NCBI GenBank assembly: GCA_963755695.1
Contig: CAVWLB010000008.1
Span: forward strand, 558,001 to 622,000
Direction: 5' to 3'
Length of the DNA: 64,000 bases
Source of the DNA: QHWT01 sp963755695
Lineage (GTDB): Bacteria > Acidobacteriota > Vicinamibacteria > Vicinamibacterales > 2-12-FULL-66-21
The position numbers and the translations under genes are program-made. The notes under the pieces are model-generated. The model did not search any database. It saw only the letters and a list, made by a program, of their open reading frames with translations, and had not been told where the DNA came from. This document shows, in pieces, positions 1-8,933 of the stretch; position 1 is the stretch's first letter; each line of letters starts with the position of its first letter.

Positions 1-819
1 CCGCACCTGTACCCGCTTGCGAGGATCGTCTCTCAATTTCCCCGATATGCCGCGGTCCTTGCCGACACGCATGCGACGCGGATTCTGGTCATCGCCCAGA
101 ACGCCGTCTCGGAGAGGCAATCGATCGAGGGTGTCAAGACGCGCCGGACGTCGCAGGGAGGTTGGTCTCAAGCCCGATTTCAGCGTCACATCGAGAACTT
201 CCACCTGCAGCACGTCAAGGACGTTGTCGATGCCCTCGATCGAGTCGTCAAACGCGACGGGATCGAACAGATACTCATCGCCGGCGATCCAGCCGTCCTC
301 CCGCTCCTGCGCGAGCAGATGCCGAAGCATCTGGCCGACAAGATCGTCGACGAGCTGAAAACCGATCTCGCGGGGACGCCGGACGACGATGTCGTGAAGG
401 CGGCCCTGGAATCGATGCATCGATTGAACGAACGGACCGATCGCGAGAAGGTTGATGCCGCGGTTGGCGCATATCGCGCCGGCGGACTCGGCGTAGTCGG
501 GCCGGACCGCACGCTCGTCGCGCTCAACAACGGCCAGGTCGACGAGTTGTTGCTGGCCGCGTCGCTCGCCGCACTGGGTTCGGTGCACAATTCGCCGGCA
601 ACGGCGCTGGGCTCAGCCAACGATGCGGGTCTCGCCGAACCTGTGGTTGAAACCGCGGCGGCCGGAGAGGCGGCCCAGGCCGATGCCGGCACCGTGCGCC
701 TGGCCGACGAACTGGTGACGAAGGCGCGCCAGACCGCCGCGCGCGTGACATTCATCGAGGACGCGTCGTTGCTGGAGCCGTACGGCGGCGTCGCGGCGCT
801 CCTTCGTTACCGGGTGTAG
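1..819 (+). CDS. eRF1-like (baeRF/VLRF1-type) release-factor family protein, 5' truncated
   Basis: The frame is open from the first base, so the N-terminus lies outside the window and 272 residues are visible. Visible residues 53-63 read GGWSQARFQRH, which resembles the conserved Gly/Gln catalytic-loop region of bacterial eRF1-like and Vms1-like proteins, followed by a helix rich in His, Glu and Val. The C-terminal LEPYGGVAALLRYRV ending matches the last, L7Ae-like part of these proteins. Family members are thought to act on stalled or terminating ribosomes as peptidyl-tRNA hydrolases, but the substrate here is unknown. The last 68 bp overlap the convergent VTT gene. Family assignment is from motif memory. 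Confidence 0.7.
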   Translation, partial: PHLYPLARIVSQFPRYAAVLADTHATRILVIAQNAVSERQSIEGVKTRRTSQGGWSQARFQRHIENFHLQHVKDVVDALDRVVKRDGIEQILIAGDPAVLPLLREQMPKHLADKIVDELKTDLAGTPDDDVVKAALESMHRLNERTDREKVDAAVGAYRAGGLGVVGPDRTLVALNNGQVDELLLAASLAALGSVHNSPATALGSANDAGLAEPVVETAAAGEAAQADAGTVRLADELVTKARQTAARVTFIEDASLLEPYGGVAALLRYRV

Positions 820-1411
820 TGCGGCGCTTCGATCCACGGACCAGCGCGATTGCCGAAACCACCGTACCGATGACCGCCAGCGCGATGAAGATGCCGACGA
901 TGATCTCGAAGGTCGGTGTCTTCATCCACCGGATGATGCGGCTGCCATAGCGCGCCGCCAGGGATGATTCGACGCTGAACCTGAACACCCGCACAGCGGC
1001 GAGTGTCGTGAAGAAGGCCCATGGGTTCATCCCCAGCGCTCCGCTCGTCAACACGAACGGCGTGAAGGGGAACGGCGGGGGAATGACTGCCAGCGCCGCA
1101 ACCACGGCGGCGCCGCGATTGACCCGGGCTTTCACCTGCTCGAGTCGATTGGGGTTCACGAACCTCGTGAGCCCGACTTCCCCCGCCTTCTGCCCGATCC
1201 AGAACGTGAGCGCCGCCCCGCCAAGGGATCCCACCGTCGCGAGCAGCGGATACAACCAGAACAATTCCGGTTTCCGGGCGGCCATGATGATCACGACGAA
1301 GTCGATGCCGAGCGGCAGGAAGAAGATCATCGACGCGTCGAGCACGCCCATGAGCACAACGCCGGCGGGGGTCAGAAAATACCCGAGGACCGAGAAGAAA
1401 AGGCTGCGCAC
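752..1411 (-). CDS. VTT-domain (DedA/YqaA-like) membrane protein
   Basis: The protein has several hydrophobic segments, a GSLGGAALTFWIGQKAG stretch and the proline-rich IPPPFPFTPFVL re-entrant motif typical of VTT/DedA-type proteins, followed by a basic tail. It should sit in the inner membrane; relatives are implicated in lipid scrambling or membrane homeostasis. The start is uncertain: a GTG at 1411 keeps the first hydrophobic helix, an upstream TTG at 1429 is possible, and the first ATG at 1351 would cut into that helix. It converges with the preceding gene and is divergent from the DUF885 gene. Confidence 0.75.
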   Translation of the reverse strand: MRSLFFSVLGYFLTPAGVVLMGVLDASMIFFLPLGIDFVVIIMAARKPELFWLYPLLATVGSLGGAALTFWIGQKAGEVGLTRFVNPNRLEQVKARVNRGAAVVAALAVIPPPFPFTPFVLTSGALGMNPWAFFTTLAAVRVFRFSVESSLAARYGSRIIRWMKTPTFEIIVGIFIALAVIGTVVSAIALVRGSKRRTTPGNEGAPRRRRTAPATTRPR

Positions 1412-1498
1412 GCGCGGTCGATCTAGCAAACTGGACGCCGTCGGCTGAGCTGAGCCGCAGAAGGGGTGACAATAGGTCAAAGAACCAGAGGGCCGACG

Positions 1499-2791
1499 AT
1501 GAGAGAGTGGCTGATATGCGGAGCATGCCTGGCGGCGCTCGTCACCGCGACGACGGGCAGGCAGGACCAGGACCCGATGCAGGATATTGCGCGGAAATAC
1601 GTCAAGCTCGCTCTCGAGCTGGGAGCGCACGACAAGGACTACATCGACGCGTATTATGGGCCCGCCGAACTCAGGCAGCAGGCGGAAGCAGCGAAGCTCG
1701 ACCTGTCGGCGATTGGAACCGAATCCGAAGAGCTCTTGCAGTCGCTGGCAAAGGTGCCCCCGGGGAATGAAGAACTGGTGCGACTGCGTCACCAGTCGCT
1801 CGAACGACGGCTGTCCTCGCTGGGCGCACGCGTTCGCATGCTGAAGGGAGAGCGCCTGTCCTTCGATGAGGAATCCAAGGCCCTCTACGACAGCGTCGCT
1901 CCCACCTACCCCGACTCACATTTTCAGACGGCGCTCGATCGCCTGGCGAGCAGGTTTCCCGGAGAGGGGCCGCTCGTCGAGCGGTACGATGCCTGGCGTC
2001 GCGCGTTTGTGATCCCTCACGAGCGTCTCGACACGGTATTCCAGGCGGCGATCCAGGCCTGTCGCGAGCGCACGCTGGCGCACGTGCAACTCCCGAGCGA
2101 CGAACGATTCACGGTCGAATACGTGACCAATAAGTCGTGGAGCGGGTACAACTGGTATCAAGGCGGATTCCGGAGCCTGATTCAGGTCAACACCGATCTT
2201 CCGATTTACATCGATCGCGCCATCGACCTGGCGTGTCACGAGGGTTACCCGGGTCATCACGTCTATAACGCCCTGCTGGAGAAGCACCTGGTCAAGGACC
2301 GCGGCTGGGTGGAGTTCACTCTGTATCCGTTGTTCTCGCCACAATCGTTGATTGCGGAGGGCACGGCGAACTTCGGGATCGAGGTCGCCTTTCCCGGCAA
2401 GGAGCGCGTGGCGTTCGAGCAGTCGAAGCTCTTTCCGTTGGCCGGACTGGATCCGTCTAAGGCGGCGGAGTACTACGAGGTACAGGCTCTCGTCGACGAG
2501 TTGTCCTATGCAGGCAACGAGGCTGCTCGCCGGTATCTGGACGGAAAGATCGATGCTGCCGCGGCCGTCACCTGGCTCGAAAAATACGCCCTGATGCCGC
2601 ACGATCGCGCCGCCCAGCGAGTCCGCTTCTTCGACCAGTACCGCAGCTATGTGATCAACTACAACTACGGCAAGGATCTCGTCCGGACGTTCATCGAATC
2701 TCATGGCGGCACCGCGAGCAATCCCGAGCGACGCTGGCAGGAATTCGAGCGCCTGCTCTCGTCGCCGCGGCTGCCATCGGAACTTCGATGA
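1499..2791 (+). CDS. DUF885-type secreted metallopeptidase
   Basis: The 430-residue protein begins with a short hydrophobic stretch (WLICGACLAALVTATTG) that looks like a signal peptide or lipid anchor. The motif CHEGYPGHHVYN is a gluzincin-like HExxPGHH signature of the DUF885 family, followed about 45 residues later by a Glu-containing segment (AEGTAN) that would supply the third zinc ligand. DUF885 proteins are predicted zinc peptidases; the substrate is unknown. The ATG is chosen over upstream in-frame starts because AGAGG lies 7-8 nt before it. Confidence 0.75.
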   Translation: MREWLICGACLAALVTATTGRQDQDPMQDIARKYVKLALELGAHDKDYIDAYYGPAELRQQAEAAKLDLSAIGTESEELLQSLAKVPPGNEELVRLRHQSLERRLSSLGARVRMLKGERLSFDEESKALYDSVAPTYPDSHFQTALDRLASRFPGEGPLVERYDAWRRAFVIPHERLDTVFQAAIQACRERTLAHVQLPSDERFTVEYVTNKSWSGYNWYQGGFRSLIQVNTDLPIYIDRAIDLACHEGYPGHHVYNALLEKHLVKDRGWVEFTLYPLFSPQSLIAEGTANFGIEVAFPGKERVAFEQSKLFPLAGLDPSKAAEYYEVQALVDELSYAGNEAARRYLDGKIDAAAAVTWLEKYALMPHDRAAQRVRFFDQYRSYVINYNYGKDLVRTFIESHGGTASNPERRWQEFERLLSSPRLPSELR

Positions 2792-2802
2792 AAGCGTGCA
2801 GG

Positions 2803-2829
2803 GCGGGTCTTCCGCCTTCGCGCGAAGCG
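2803..2829. repeat. Dispersed short intergenic repeat, copy 1
   Basis: This lies just after the DUF885 stop codon. Positions 2804-2829 are an exact 26-nt reverse-complement match to 6650-6675. A looser relative occurs at 42054-42087. The unit is internally near-palindromic (TTCGCGCGAA core). Confidence 0.6.
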
Positions 2830-2854
2830 GAGGCTAGTCAGATCCGCCGGTCGG

Positions 2855-4186
2855 TCATGCTGACAGTTGCTCCGCCGTCCGCTGCAGAGCGACACTCGGC
2901 CTGACGTCATACGGGGCGTCGCGATCGATTCGGCGAAGCTCCGACGGAAGCTCTGACAACCGCTCGGTGCACCATTCTCTGGCACGACCGAGCGAAGTAG
3001 GGACACCGATCCGCGTACCGTCGACCATCACGCGCTCGAGAAGCGGCCGCGCGCCGGCGACAGCCGCTTCGTCGTGAAGCGCAATCACGTCGCACTTTGC
3101 GCAGCCGTCTTCCGTGTGCCGCCAGACCTGCTTGCGCCCTGGCCAGGTGGCTTTCCCGGTACTCGTTTTCATGACGAGCCGCGGGCGACCATTCTCGATA
3201 ACCTCGACGAGCTTGTAGACGCCGCCCGGCGCGGGCGCGTCGATGGATGTCACGACGCTCGTGCCGACGCCGAAGCCGTCAACCGGAGCGCCCGTGGCGA
3301 GCAGACGCGCGATCTCGAACTCGTCGAGATCGCCGCTCACGAAAATGCGCGTCTCCGACAGCCCAGCCGCGTCGAAGATCCCGCGCACCTCACGACTGAG
3401 CGCTGCCAGGTCGCCGCTGTCGAGACGCACTGCCGCAGGCCGAAGCTGGTGATCGACGACCGCCCGCGCGGCCGCAAGCGTGTCGTAGGTGTCGAGCAGC
3501 AGGACCGAGTGCTCGCCAAACAGCTCTCCGTACTCGCGGAAGGCGGCGATTTCATCGGCGGCCGACATGATCCACGAGTGCGCCATCGTCCCGATCAGCG
3601 GAATCGACCAGCGCCGGCCCGCTTCGACCAGTGAGGTGGCTGAACAACCGGCCAGAAACGCCGCCCGCGCGGCACATAACGCCGCCTCTAGGCCGTGTGC
3701 CCGCCTGGCGCCGAATTCCAATACTGGCCTGCTGTCTGCCGAAATGACCACGCGTGCAGCCTTGCTTGCGACCGACGTCTGAAAGTTGACGGTGGCGAGA
3801 AGCGCCGTCTCGACCAGCTGCGCCTCCGCAATCGGTGCGGTGACGCGGAGCATGGGCTCATTCCCGAATACCGGCGTACCCTCGCGAACGGCCCAGACCT
3901 CACCCGAAAAGCAGAACCCGCGGAGGTAGTCGAAGAAGCCTTCGGGCACTCGCGCCAGCTGGGGCTGACGCGAGAGCCACGACACTTCGTCGTCTTCGAA
4001 ATGAATCGTCTCCAGGAAGGACAGCGCCTGCTCGATCCCGGCGGCAACCAGGAAGTTGCGGTGAGGCGGAAGACGACGGATGAACAATTCGAATGTCGCG
4101 AGGGTGGTTCGGTGACGTCCGGCCGCAAAATTGCCGGCCATCATCGTCAACTGATAGAGGTCGGTGGCAAGCGCGGTGGCTGGCAT
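2855..4186 (-). CDS. pncB: Nicotinate phosphoribosyltransferase
   Basis: The 443-residue protein starts with ATALATDLYQLTMMAG, the typical N-terminus of the family, and contains the VRLDSGDL and FVSGDLDEFEI phosphoribosyl-binding segments and a GFGVGTSVVTS loop. It makes nicotinate mononucleotide from nicotinate and PRPP in the NAD salvage pathway and is cytosolic. Length is normal. A TACATT box ends 6 nt before the ATG and there is no Shine-Dalgarno sequence, so the transcript is probably leaderless. It is divergent from the FRG-domain gene. Confidence 0.92.
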   Translation of the reverse strand: MPATALATDLYQLTMMAGNFAAGRHRTTLATFELFIRRLPPHRNFLVAAGIEQALSFLETIHFEDDEVSWLSRQPQLARVPEGFFDYLRGFCFSGEVWAVREGTPVFGNEPMLRVTAPIAEAQLVETALLATVNFQTSVASKAARVVISADSRPVLEFGARRAHGLEAALCAARAAFLAGCSATSLVEAGRRWSIPLIGTMAHSWIMSAADEIAAFREYGELFGEHSVLLLDTYDTLAAARAVVDHQLRPAAVRLDSGDLAALSREVRGIFDAAGLSETRIFVSGDLDEFEIARLLATGAPVDGFGVGTSVVTSIDAPAPGGVYKLVEVIENGRPRLVMKTSTGKATWPGRKQVWRHTEDGCAKCDVIALHDEAAVAGARPLLERVMVDGTRIGVPTSLGRAREWCTERLSELPSELRRIDRDAPYDVRPSVALQRTAEQLSA

Positions 4187-4192
4187 GTTGGT

Positions 4193-4198
4193 AATGTA
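4193..4198 (-). promoter_or_regulatory. -10 box for pncB (leaderless)
   Basis: TACATT on the minus strand lies exactly 6 nt upstream of the pncB ATG, too close for a 5' leader with a ribosome binding site. No good -35 was assigned. Confidence 0.5.
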
Positions 4199-4201
4199 AT
4201 C

Positions 4202-5137
4202 ATGGCCATGACCAAGCGCAGCTGGACGGACATCCTCGAAGAGTTGTATGCAGGATCCTGGAACTCCGCGCTGCAGAGGTTCAGGTCACCGTTTGCGTTT
4301 CGCGGGCTTTCACGGGCCAATCATTTATTAACCAGCTCCCTGGCGCGGCTCTCTTCCGGTGGATCCGCGACCGGGCGGCTCGAGGTGGCGCTCCTCCGCA
4401 ACTTTCGCAAGTATGCACACTCGGAGGGGGCCCATGCCGACTCGGTGTGGGACTGGATGGCGCTGGCGCAACATCGGGGGCTCCCCACTCGCCTTCTCGA
4501 CTGGACGTATTCCCCGCTGGTCGCGCTTCATTTCGCAACCGAAAATCCGGCCGACTTCGACACGGACGGCGCGGTGTGGTGCGTGAACTTCGTTCAAGCG
4601 AACAAACGGCTTCCGAGGCGCCTGAAGAGGATTCTCGAACAGGAAGGATCGGAGACCCTCACGGTCGAACTGCTCAGCGCCTTTCGCACGCTGCGCGAGT
4701 TCGATGCGCTCGCCCGGGACCCGTTTCTGGTGTTCATGGAACCTCCGGCGATCGACCGGCGCATCATCAATCAGTTCGCCCTCTTCTCGCTGATGTCCAG
4801 TCCTACTGCGCGAATGGGCGACTGGCTCGGGCAACATCCGGAGTTGTGCCGGCGGGTTGTCGTGCCTTCGTCGCTCAAGTGGGAGATCCGGGACAAACTC
4901 GATCAGGCGAACGTCAACGAGCGTATCTTGTTTCCGGGCCTCGACGGCCTGAGCCGCTGGCTGGCGCGCTACTATCTGCCGCATGGCGGCGATCGCACCC
5001 GGAGTCAGCTGCCGACCGCGGACACAGGAGAAGTTGATGCCTCCGTCTTCAATGCACGCGATCGAAATCGTCGAACCGGGCGGACCCGACGTCCTGCGGC
5101 TCGTCCAAAGAGACGTGCCGGTTCCCGCCGACGGTGA
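4202..5137 (+). CDS. FRG-domain protein
   Basis: The 311-residue protein carries FRGLS near residue 33 and QHRGLPTRLLDWTYSPLVAL near residue 100, the two signatures of the FRG domain. The domain's biochemical role is not settled; it is often found in stress or defence-related accessory proteins. Two ATG codons (4202, 4208) are possible starts. The last 33 residues are Arg-rich and overlap the start of the following oxidoreductase by 101 bp, so this tail could be the product of an indel rather than a real C-terminus. Confidence 0.75.
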   Translation: MAMTKRSWTDILEELYAGSWNSALQRFRSPFAFRGLSRANHLLTSSLARLSSGGSATGRLEVALLRNFRKYAHSEGAHADSVWDWMALAQHRGLPTRLLDWTYSPLVALHFATENPADFDTDGAVWCVNFVQANKRLPRRLKRILEQEGSETLTVELLSAFRTLREFDALARDPFLVFMEPPAIDRRIINQFALFSLMSSPTARMGDWLGQHPELCRRVVVPSSLKWEIRDKLDQANVNERILFPGLDGLSRWLARYYLPHGGDRTRSQLPTADTGEVDASVFNARDRNRRTGRTRRPAARPKRRAGSRRR

Positions 5138-6023
5138 GGTGCTCGTCCGGGTCGCAGCGGCCGGCGTCAACCGTCCTGACATCCTGCAACGTCTTGGCAG
5201 GTATCCTCCGCCCCCCGGCGCCTCGTCGATTCCCGGCCTCGAGATTGCCGGCACGATCGAACGCTCGCGCAGCGATCGATGGACCGAAGGGACCGATGTC
5301 TGCGCGCTGGTTGCCGGCGGCGGCTACGCGGAGTACTGCACGGTTCCCGCGGAGCAGTGTCTCAGCATTCCAGACGGACTTGCCGCGCGCGAAGCCGCAG
5401 CGCTCCCCGAAACTTTTTTCACTGTCTGGACCAATCTCTTCGACCGTGGCGGCCTTCGCGAAGGAGAGACCGTGCTGATCCACGGCGGGACCAGCGGCAT
5501 CGGCACGACGGCCATTCAACTCGCCCGCGCCTTCGGCGTGACCGTGATCGCGACGGCCGGGTCCGAGGAAAAGTGCGAGGCGTGCAGGCGCCTCGGCGCC
5601 TCGCGAGCGATCAATTATCGAACCGAGGATTTCGTCGCGGCCGTTCGCGAGGCAACCAACCAGGCGAGTGTTGACGTGATCCTGGACATCATCGGCGGCG
5701 ACTACCTGCCTCGCAATCTCGAGTGCCTTCGGCTGAACGGGCGACTCGTGCAGATTGGACTCCTTGGCGGCGCCCGGGCGACGGTGGATCTTTCGCTGAT
5801 TCTTCAGAAACGGCTGACACTGACCGGGTCGACGCTGCGCGCCCGTACGCCGCGTGAGAAAGGGGCCATTGCCCAAGCGCTGGAAAGGAACGTCTGGCCG
5901 CTCATCGCGCGAGGTCTCGTCCGGCCGGTCCTTCACGGCACCTATCCCTTGTCAAAGGCGTCAGAGGCACATCGCGAACTCGAGGCCGGTCACGTGATCG
6001 GCAAATTGGTGCTGCTCCCATGA
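5037..6023 (+). CDS. NAD(P)H:quinone oxidoreductase, zeta-crystallin/PIG3 type
   Basis: A 328-residue zinc-independent medium-chain dehydrogenase. It has the GroES-like N-terminus (AAGVNRPDILQRLGRYPPPP), a conserved VLIHGGTSGIGTTAIQLA NAD(P)-binding loop, and the LQKRLTLTGSTLRART segment typical of the PIG3 branch. The expected reaction is reduction of quinones or enones with NADPH in the cytosol. ACAGGAGAAG precedes the ATG, fixing the start. It overlaps the FRG gene and may be co-transcribed with it. Confidence 0.88.
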   Translation: MPPSSMHAIEIVEPGGPDVLRLVQRDVPVPADGEVLVRVAAAGVNRPDILQRLGRYPPPPGASSIPGLEIAGTIERSRSDRWTEGTDVCALVAGGGYAEYCTVPAEQCLSIPDGLAAREAAALPETFFTVWTNLFDRGGLREGETVLIHGGTSGIGTTAIQLARAFGVTVIATAGSEEKCEACRRLGASRAINYRTEDFVAAVREATNQASVDVILDIIGGDYLPRNLECLRLNGRLVQIGLLGGARATVDLSLILQKRLTLTGSTLRARTPREKGAIAQALERNVWPLIARGLVRPVLHGTYPLSKASEAHRELEAGHVIGKLVLLP

Positions 6024-6221
6024 CCGCGACCGCCGAGCGTTGCGCGCGTACAAACCGCCCCGTTGTGGCGTTTCTGCGCCGGCTAGTCTCTCCATCACGT
6101 CTCGCAACTTACTGACACTCAGGGACTTGAACGAAGCGGCGGATGTGGCCGAGGGCGGCAGCGCGCTTGCAGTCTGGACTGGCACACAGAGGCGCCGGCG
6201 AGAAGCAATTCCGCCGGCAGC
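6024..6221. other. Intergenic region before tatA
   Basis: About 200 bp between the quinone oxidoreductase stop and the terminator hairpin. Neither a convincing coding frame nor a recognisable RNA gene is visible. Confidence 0.4.
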
Positions 6222-6265
6222 GGGACGCCGGTAAGCTGGGGGCTCCGGCGTCCCGTTTCTTTTTT
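6222..6265 (+). terminator. Intrinsic terminator
   Basis: A perfect 10-bp stem (GGGACGCCGG at 6222-6231 pairing with CCGGCGTCCC at 6245-6254) with a 13-nt loop is followed by GTTTCTTTTTT. It lies between the quinone oxidoreductase and tatA and could end the upstream transcript or attenuate tatA. Confidence 0.8.
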
Positions 6266-6311
6266 CCGCCGCGACGAACCGGCTGGAAGCGGCGGCGCAG
6301 GGAGTGCACGG

Positions 6312-6548
6312 ATGCTTGGCTCGGTGGGAATGCCGGAACTGATCATCATTCTGGTCATCGCCCTGATGGTCTTTGGGCCGCGCAAACTGCCAGAGCTCGG
6401 CCGCGCCGTCGGTCAGACGATGAACGAGTTCAAAAAGGGCTTGAACAACATTCGCGACACGGTCGAAGAAGAAACCCGGAAGGAAGAGCAGCAGAAGGCT
6501 GCCGCCGAGAAACCCGCCGATACCGAGGACCGCCGTCAGATTTCGTAG
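6312..6548 (+). CDS. tatA: Sec-independent translocase component TatA
   Basis: The 78-residue protein has one N-terminal membrane helix (ELIIILVIALMVFGPRKLPEL), the FGP hinge, an amphipathic helix (GRAVGQTMNEFKKGL) and an acidic, Glu/Lys-rich tail. It forms the Tat channel that exports folded proteins. TatB is excluded by the short tail and the LPELGRAVG hinge sequence; tatC is not in the window. GGGAG precedes the ATG by 8 nt. Confidence 0.9.
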   Translation: MLGSVGMPELIIILVIALMVFGPRKLPELGRAVGQTMNEFKKGLNNIRDTVEEETRKEEQQKAAAEKPADTEDRRQIS

Positions 6549-6649
6549 CAAAGTGTAGGGCGCCCCTTGGAGGCGCCGCGTGTAGGCGCGATCTTCACGA
6601 ACGGCGGGTCTAACCAGCCTCCGTCAAGGCTGCGGCGGTCCCACCGAAG

Positions 6650-6675
6650 CGCTTCGCGCGAAGGCGGAAGACCCG
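6650..6675. repeat. Dispersed short intergenic repeat, copy 2
   Basis: Exact 26-nt inverted match to 2804-2829, here downstream of the small membrane protein and tatA (convergent 3' ends). Confidence 0.6.
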
Positions 6676-6677
6676 TC

Positions 6678-7018
6678 CTACGACGGGACCCCGCGGCGGG
6701 CGCGTGCCAGGTACGTCAGCCAGGCGAGGGCGTGTGCGGTCATCATCGCCGCGTAGAAACCTCGGTACCTGGTGCCACGTTCGAAGGAAGCCGTGTCCAG
6801 TACAGCGCCAGTAGTTCACGCGCCGTCGTCGCGATGAGTGCGATGCGCGCGAGAGAAATGCCGTGCGGCGCACCATTCAACAGCGACCACGAAGCGGCCA
6901 CCGACAACACCCCAATTATGCCAACGGCGGCGATTTCGACGAGGGCAATCGGTCCGCGGAAGGCGAGCGACATACCCGTGTCCGCCAGCGTGGAAGCAAA
7001 TGTCAGCGGCTCCCACAA
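6678..7018 (-). pseudogene. Small membrane protein, frameshifted
   Basis: The first frame (TTG at 7018 to 6743) gives three hydrophobic segments (LALVEIAAVGIIGVLSVAA-like) and LARIALIATTARELLALYW. It stops after PGTEVSTRR. A 1-nt shift near 6755 continues as GFYAAMMTAHALAWLTYLA and ends at 6678, adding a last membrane helix, so the intact protein would have about 113 residues. It starts 27 nt after the DUF763 stop and is probably in its operon. No function is recognised. A sequencing indel is as likely as a real mutation. Confidence 0.5.
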
Positions 7019-7044
7019 GGTGAGAATCGCCGCCAGGAACGTGG

Positions 7045-8157
7045 TCAGCCCAGCTCCTTCGATTCTTCCAATTTCCTTCGAACCTTCGCCTCACCGTAGT
7101 CGACCAAACGCTTGAGCGCCTTCACGCGCTCGGACCGATCGATGTTGGCCTTGTTCACGGCAGCGCGAAGCACTTCAATCGTCTTGTCATATGTCTCGAT
7201 ATCGACCGGGAAAGGCGTGCCGTCCTTTCCACCGTGCGCGAACGAGAATCGCGCCGGGTCGCGAGTGCTGGCGGGTGTGCCGTAAATCACTTCCGACGCC
7301 AGGGCGAGCGCGCGAAGTGTGCGCGCGCCGACACCTTCCATGCCGAGCAGCGTCTCGAAATCCTTTGGCGCGTGCTCGTAGGTCTTCAGCAGGATCTTCT
7401 CGAGATGCTGACGGTTGACGTCCGCAATCATCACCGCGTGCCGCCTTGGCATCGAGAGAACGGGCTGCGCCGACAAGGCGGTCAGAACGACCTGCGGCTT
7501 CTCTCTCGAGAGTTCGGCCGAATGACTGCGAGCGGCGTCGCTGTCGGAGGCGACGAGATTCAGCGTCGGCGCCTGAGCCTCCGCGCAGATCGCCGCGTGC
7601 GGCTCGTTTACGTAATCTCGAACCTGCGCTGCCAGCCAGTGATACCGGCGCGCCATCCCGGTGTCGTCGTTCATGCCCTGCTGTACGACCGACCAGCCGC
7701 CGGATGCGGTGAAGAAGAAGGCGTGATGGTACAACTGGTAGCCGTCCTGAACCGCGGCGCTGTCGACCTTCGCCGACATCCGGCTCGCATAGACGAGCGG
7801 ACGCGGATCGATTGACAGCTGCTCGCAGTATCCGGTGATTTCCGCGGGCGTCTTGCGCGATACCGCACCCTTCCCCCCGCCGGCGTAGATGCCGAGTTCG
7901 TGCTCGGTTCCCCGCAAGCCTTCCTTCAACGCTCCGGTCACCGTTGTCGTTACGCCGCTCGAATGCCAGTCAAAGCCCAGCACGCAGCCGAACGCCTGGA
8001 ACCAGTAAGGATCAGCCAGTCGGCGCAGGACCTCGTCACTCCCGTACTCCGCAACAATGTGCGCGGTAATCTCGCGCGCCAGCCGCACCATGCGCGAGAA
8101 CAGCCACGCGGGGGCGCGACCCGAATGCAACGGGAGGTTGGCGGTTCCGGAACGCAT
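7045..8157 (-). CDS. DUF763 family protein
   Basis: A 370-residue protein with the characteristic N-terminus SGTANLPLHSGRAPAWLF, a WHSSGVTTTVTGALK segment and a FETLLGMEGVGARTLRALAL helix-hairpin-helix-like stretch. DUF763 occurs in archaea and scattered bacteria; its function is unknown, and the hairpin motif hints at nucleic-acid binding (inference). The gene lies 12 nt upstream of the GDSL stop codon on the opposite side of the reading direction, so GDSL, DUF763 and the small membrane protein run in series on the minus strand. Confidence 0.8.
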   Translation of the reverse strand: MRSGTANLPLHSGRAPAWLFSRMVRLAREITAHIVAEYGSDEVLRRLADPYWFQAFGCVLGFDWHSSGVTTTVTGALKEGLRGTEHELGIYAGGGKGAVSRKTPAEITGYCEQLSIDPRPLVYASRMSAKVDSAAVQDGYQLYHHAFFFTASGGWSVVQQGMNDDTGMARRYHWLAAQVRDYVNEPHAAICAEAQAPTLNLVASDSDAARSHSAELSREKPQVVLTALSAQPVLSMPRRHAVMIADVNRQHLEKILLKTYEHAPKDFETLLGMEGVGARTLRALALASEVIYGTPASTRDPARFSFAHGGKDGTPFPVDIETYDKTIEVLRAAVNKANIDRSERVKALKRLVDYGEAKVRRKLEESKELG

Positions 8158-8169
8158 GAATCTTGTCGA

Positions 8170-8862
8170 CTACTGAGTGACCACGCCCATCGTCTGTTTC
8201 AACAGCGGCTCGAGGTACGGCCACATGTTGTCTGCCATGATCTGCGCGCCGCGCGCATTCGGGTGCACGCGATCGTCGAGATTGTACTCCGGGCGACCGA
8301 TGACCCCCAGGAGCAGGAATGGCATCAGCGAGATGTTGTAGGTTGACGCGAGGTCGGGAAATACTCGATGGAAGTCGATCGAATATTGAAAGCCACGGGT
8401 CGGCGGCGTCTCCATCCCGCACAGCAGCACACGAATGTTGCGCGATTGTGCGCGCTCGATCATGTCGGTCAGATTGCGCCGAACCGTCGCCACCGGCACG
8501 CCCTGCAAGCCATCGTTCGCGCCGGCGGCCAGGATCAGTACGCGCGTGCCCACCACGACGTCACGATTGAAGCGGGCGGCGATGTCGGTCGAGGTGTCTC
8601 CCGTTACTCCGGCGTTGATGATGCGGTGCGGGTAGCCAGCAGCAACGGCATGGCGCTGCAGGTCCGCTGGAAAGGTCTGGTCCTGACCGAGGCCGGGACC
8701 GGCCGTCAGGCTGTCACCAAGAGCCACGACAATGGGCGGGTCCGACGCGGGAGCGGGGGAGGTCGGGGTCGACGAACCCCCTCCACACCCGAGTACGGTC
8801 GGGAGAAGGACGGCGGAAGCAACCGCAGCTGCGAGGGCGCGGACGGCGCGCCGCCTGTTCAC
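8170..8862 (-). CDS. GDSL/SGNH-type acyl hydrolase lipoprotein
   Basis: The 230-residue protein from GTG 8862 starts with RRR, a hydrophobic stretch and the lipobox VLGC, so it should be an exported lipoprotein. SGNH blocks are clear: VVALGDSLTAG (catalytic Ser), GANDG (Asn) and DRVHPNARG (Asp/His dyad). It resembles TesA-type thioesterase/lysophospholipase. The GTG is preferred over far-upstream starts because it begins the signal peptide; no strong ribosome binding site is visible. Confidence 0.85.
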   Translation of the reverse strand: MNRRRAVRALAAAVASAVLLPTVLGCGGGSSTPTSPAPASDPPIVVALGDSLTAGPGLGQDQTFPADLQRHAVAAGYPHRIINAGVTGDTSTDIAARFNRDVVVGTRVLILAAGANDGLQGVPVATVRRNLTDMIERAQSRNIRVLLCGMETPPTRGFQYSIDFHRVFPDLASTYNISLMPFLLLGVIGRPEYNLDDRVHPNARGAQIMADNMWPYLEPLLKQTMGVVTQ

Positions 8863-8933
8863 ACCGTTCTCGCAGCCGCCGCCGGCCGCGGCTGTCCGCA
8901 GGCCGGCGCCCTGGCCGCGTGGCGGCCTTCGCG

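Noticed and set aside
4202..5137. Anti-phage defence island around the FRG gene
   Set aside because: Neighbours are housekeeping genes (pncB, quinone oxidoreductase, tatA); no nuclease, cyclase or toxin partners.
6150..6200. Sigma-54-type promoter (TGGCAC) upstream of tatA
   Set aside because: TGGCAC is present but no TGC element follows at the required spacing.
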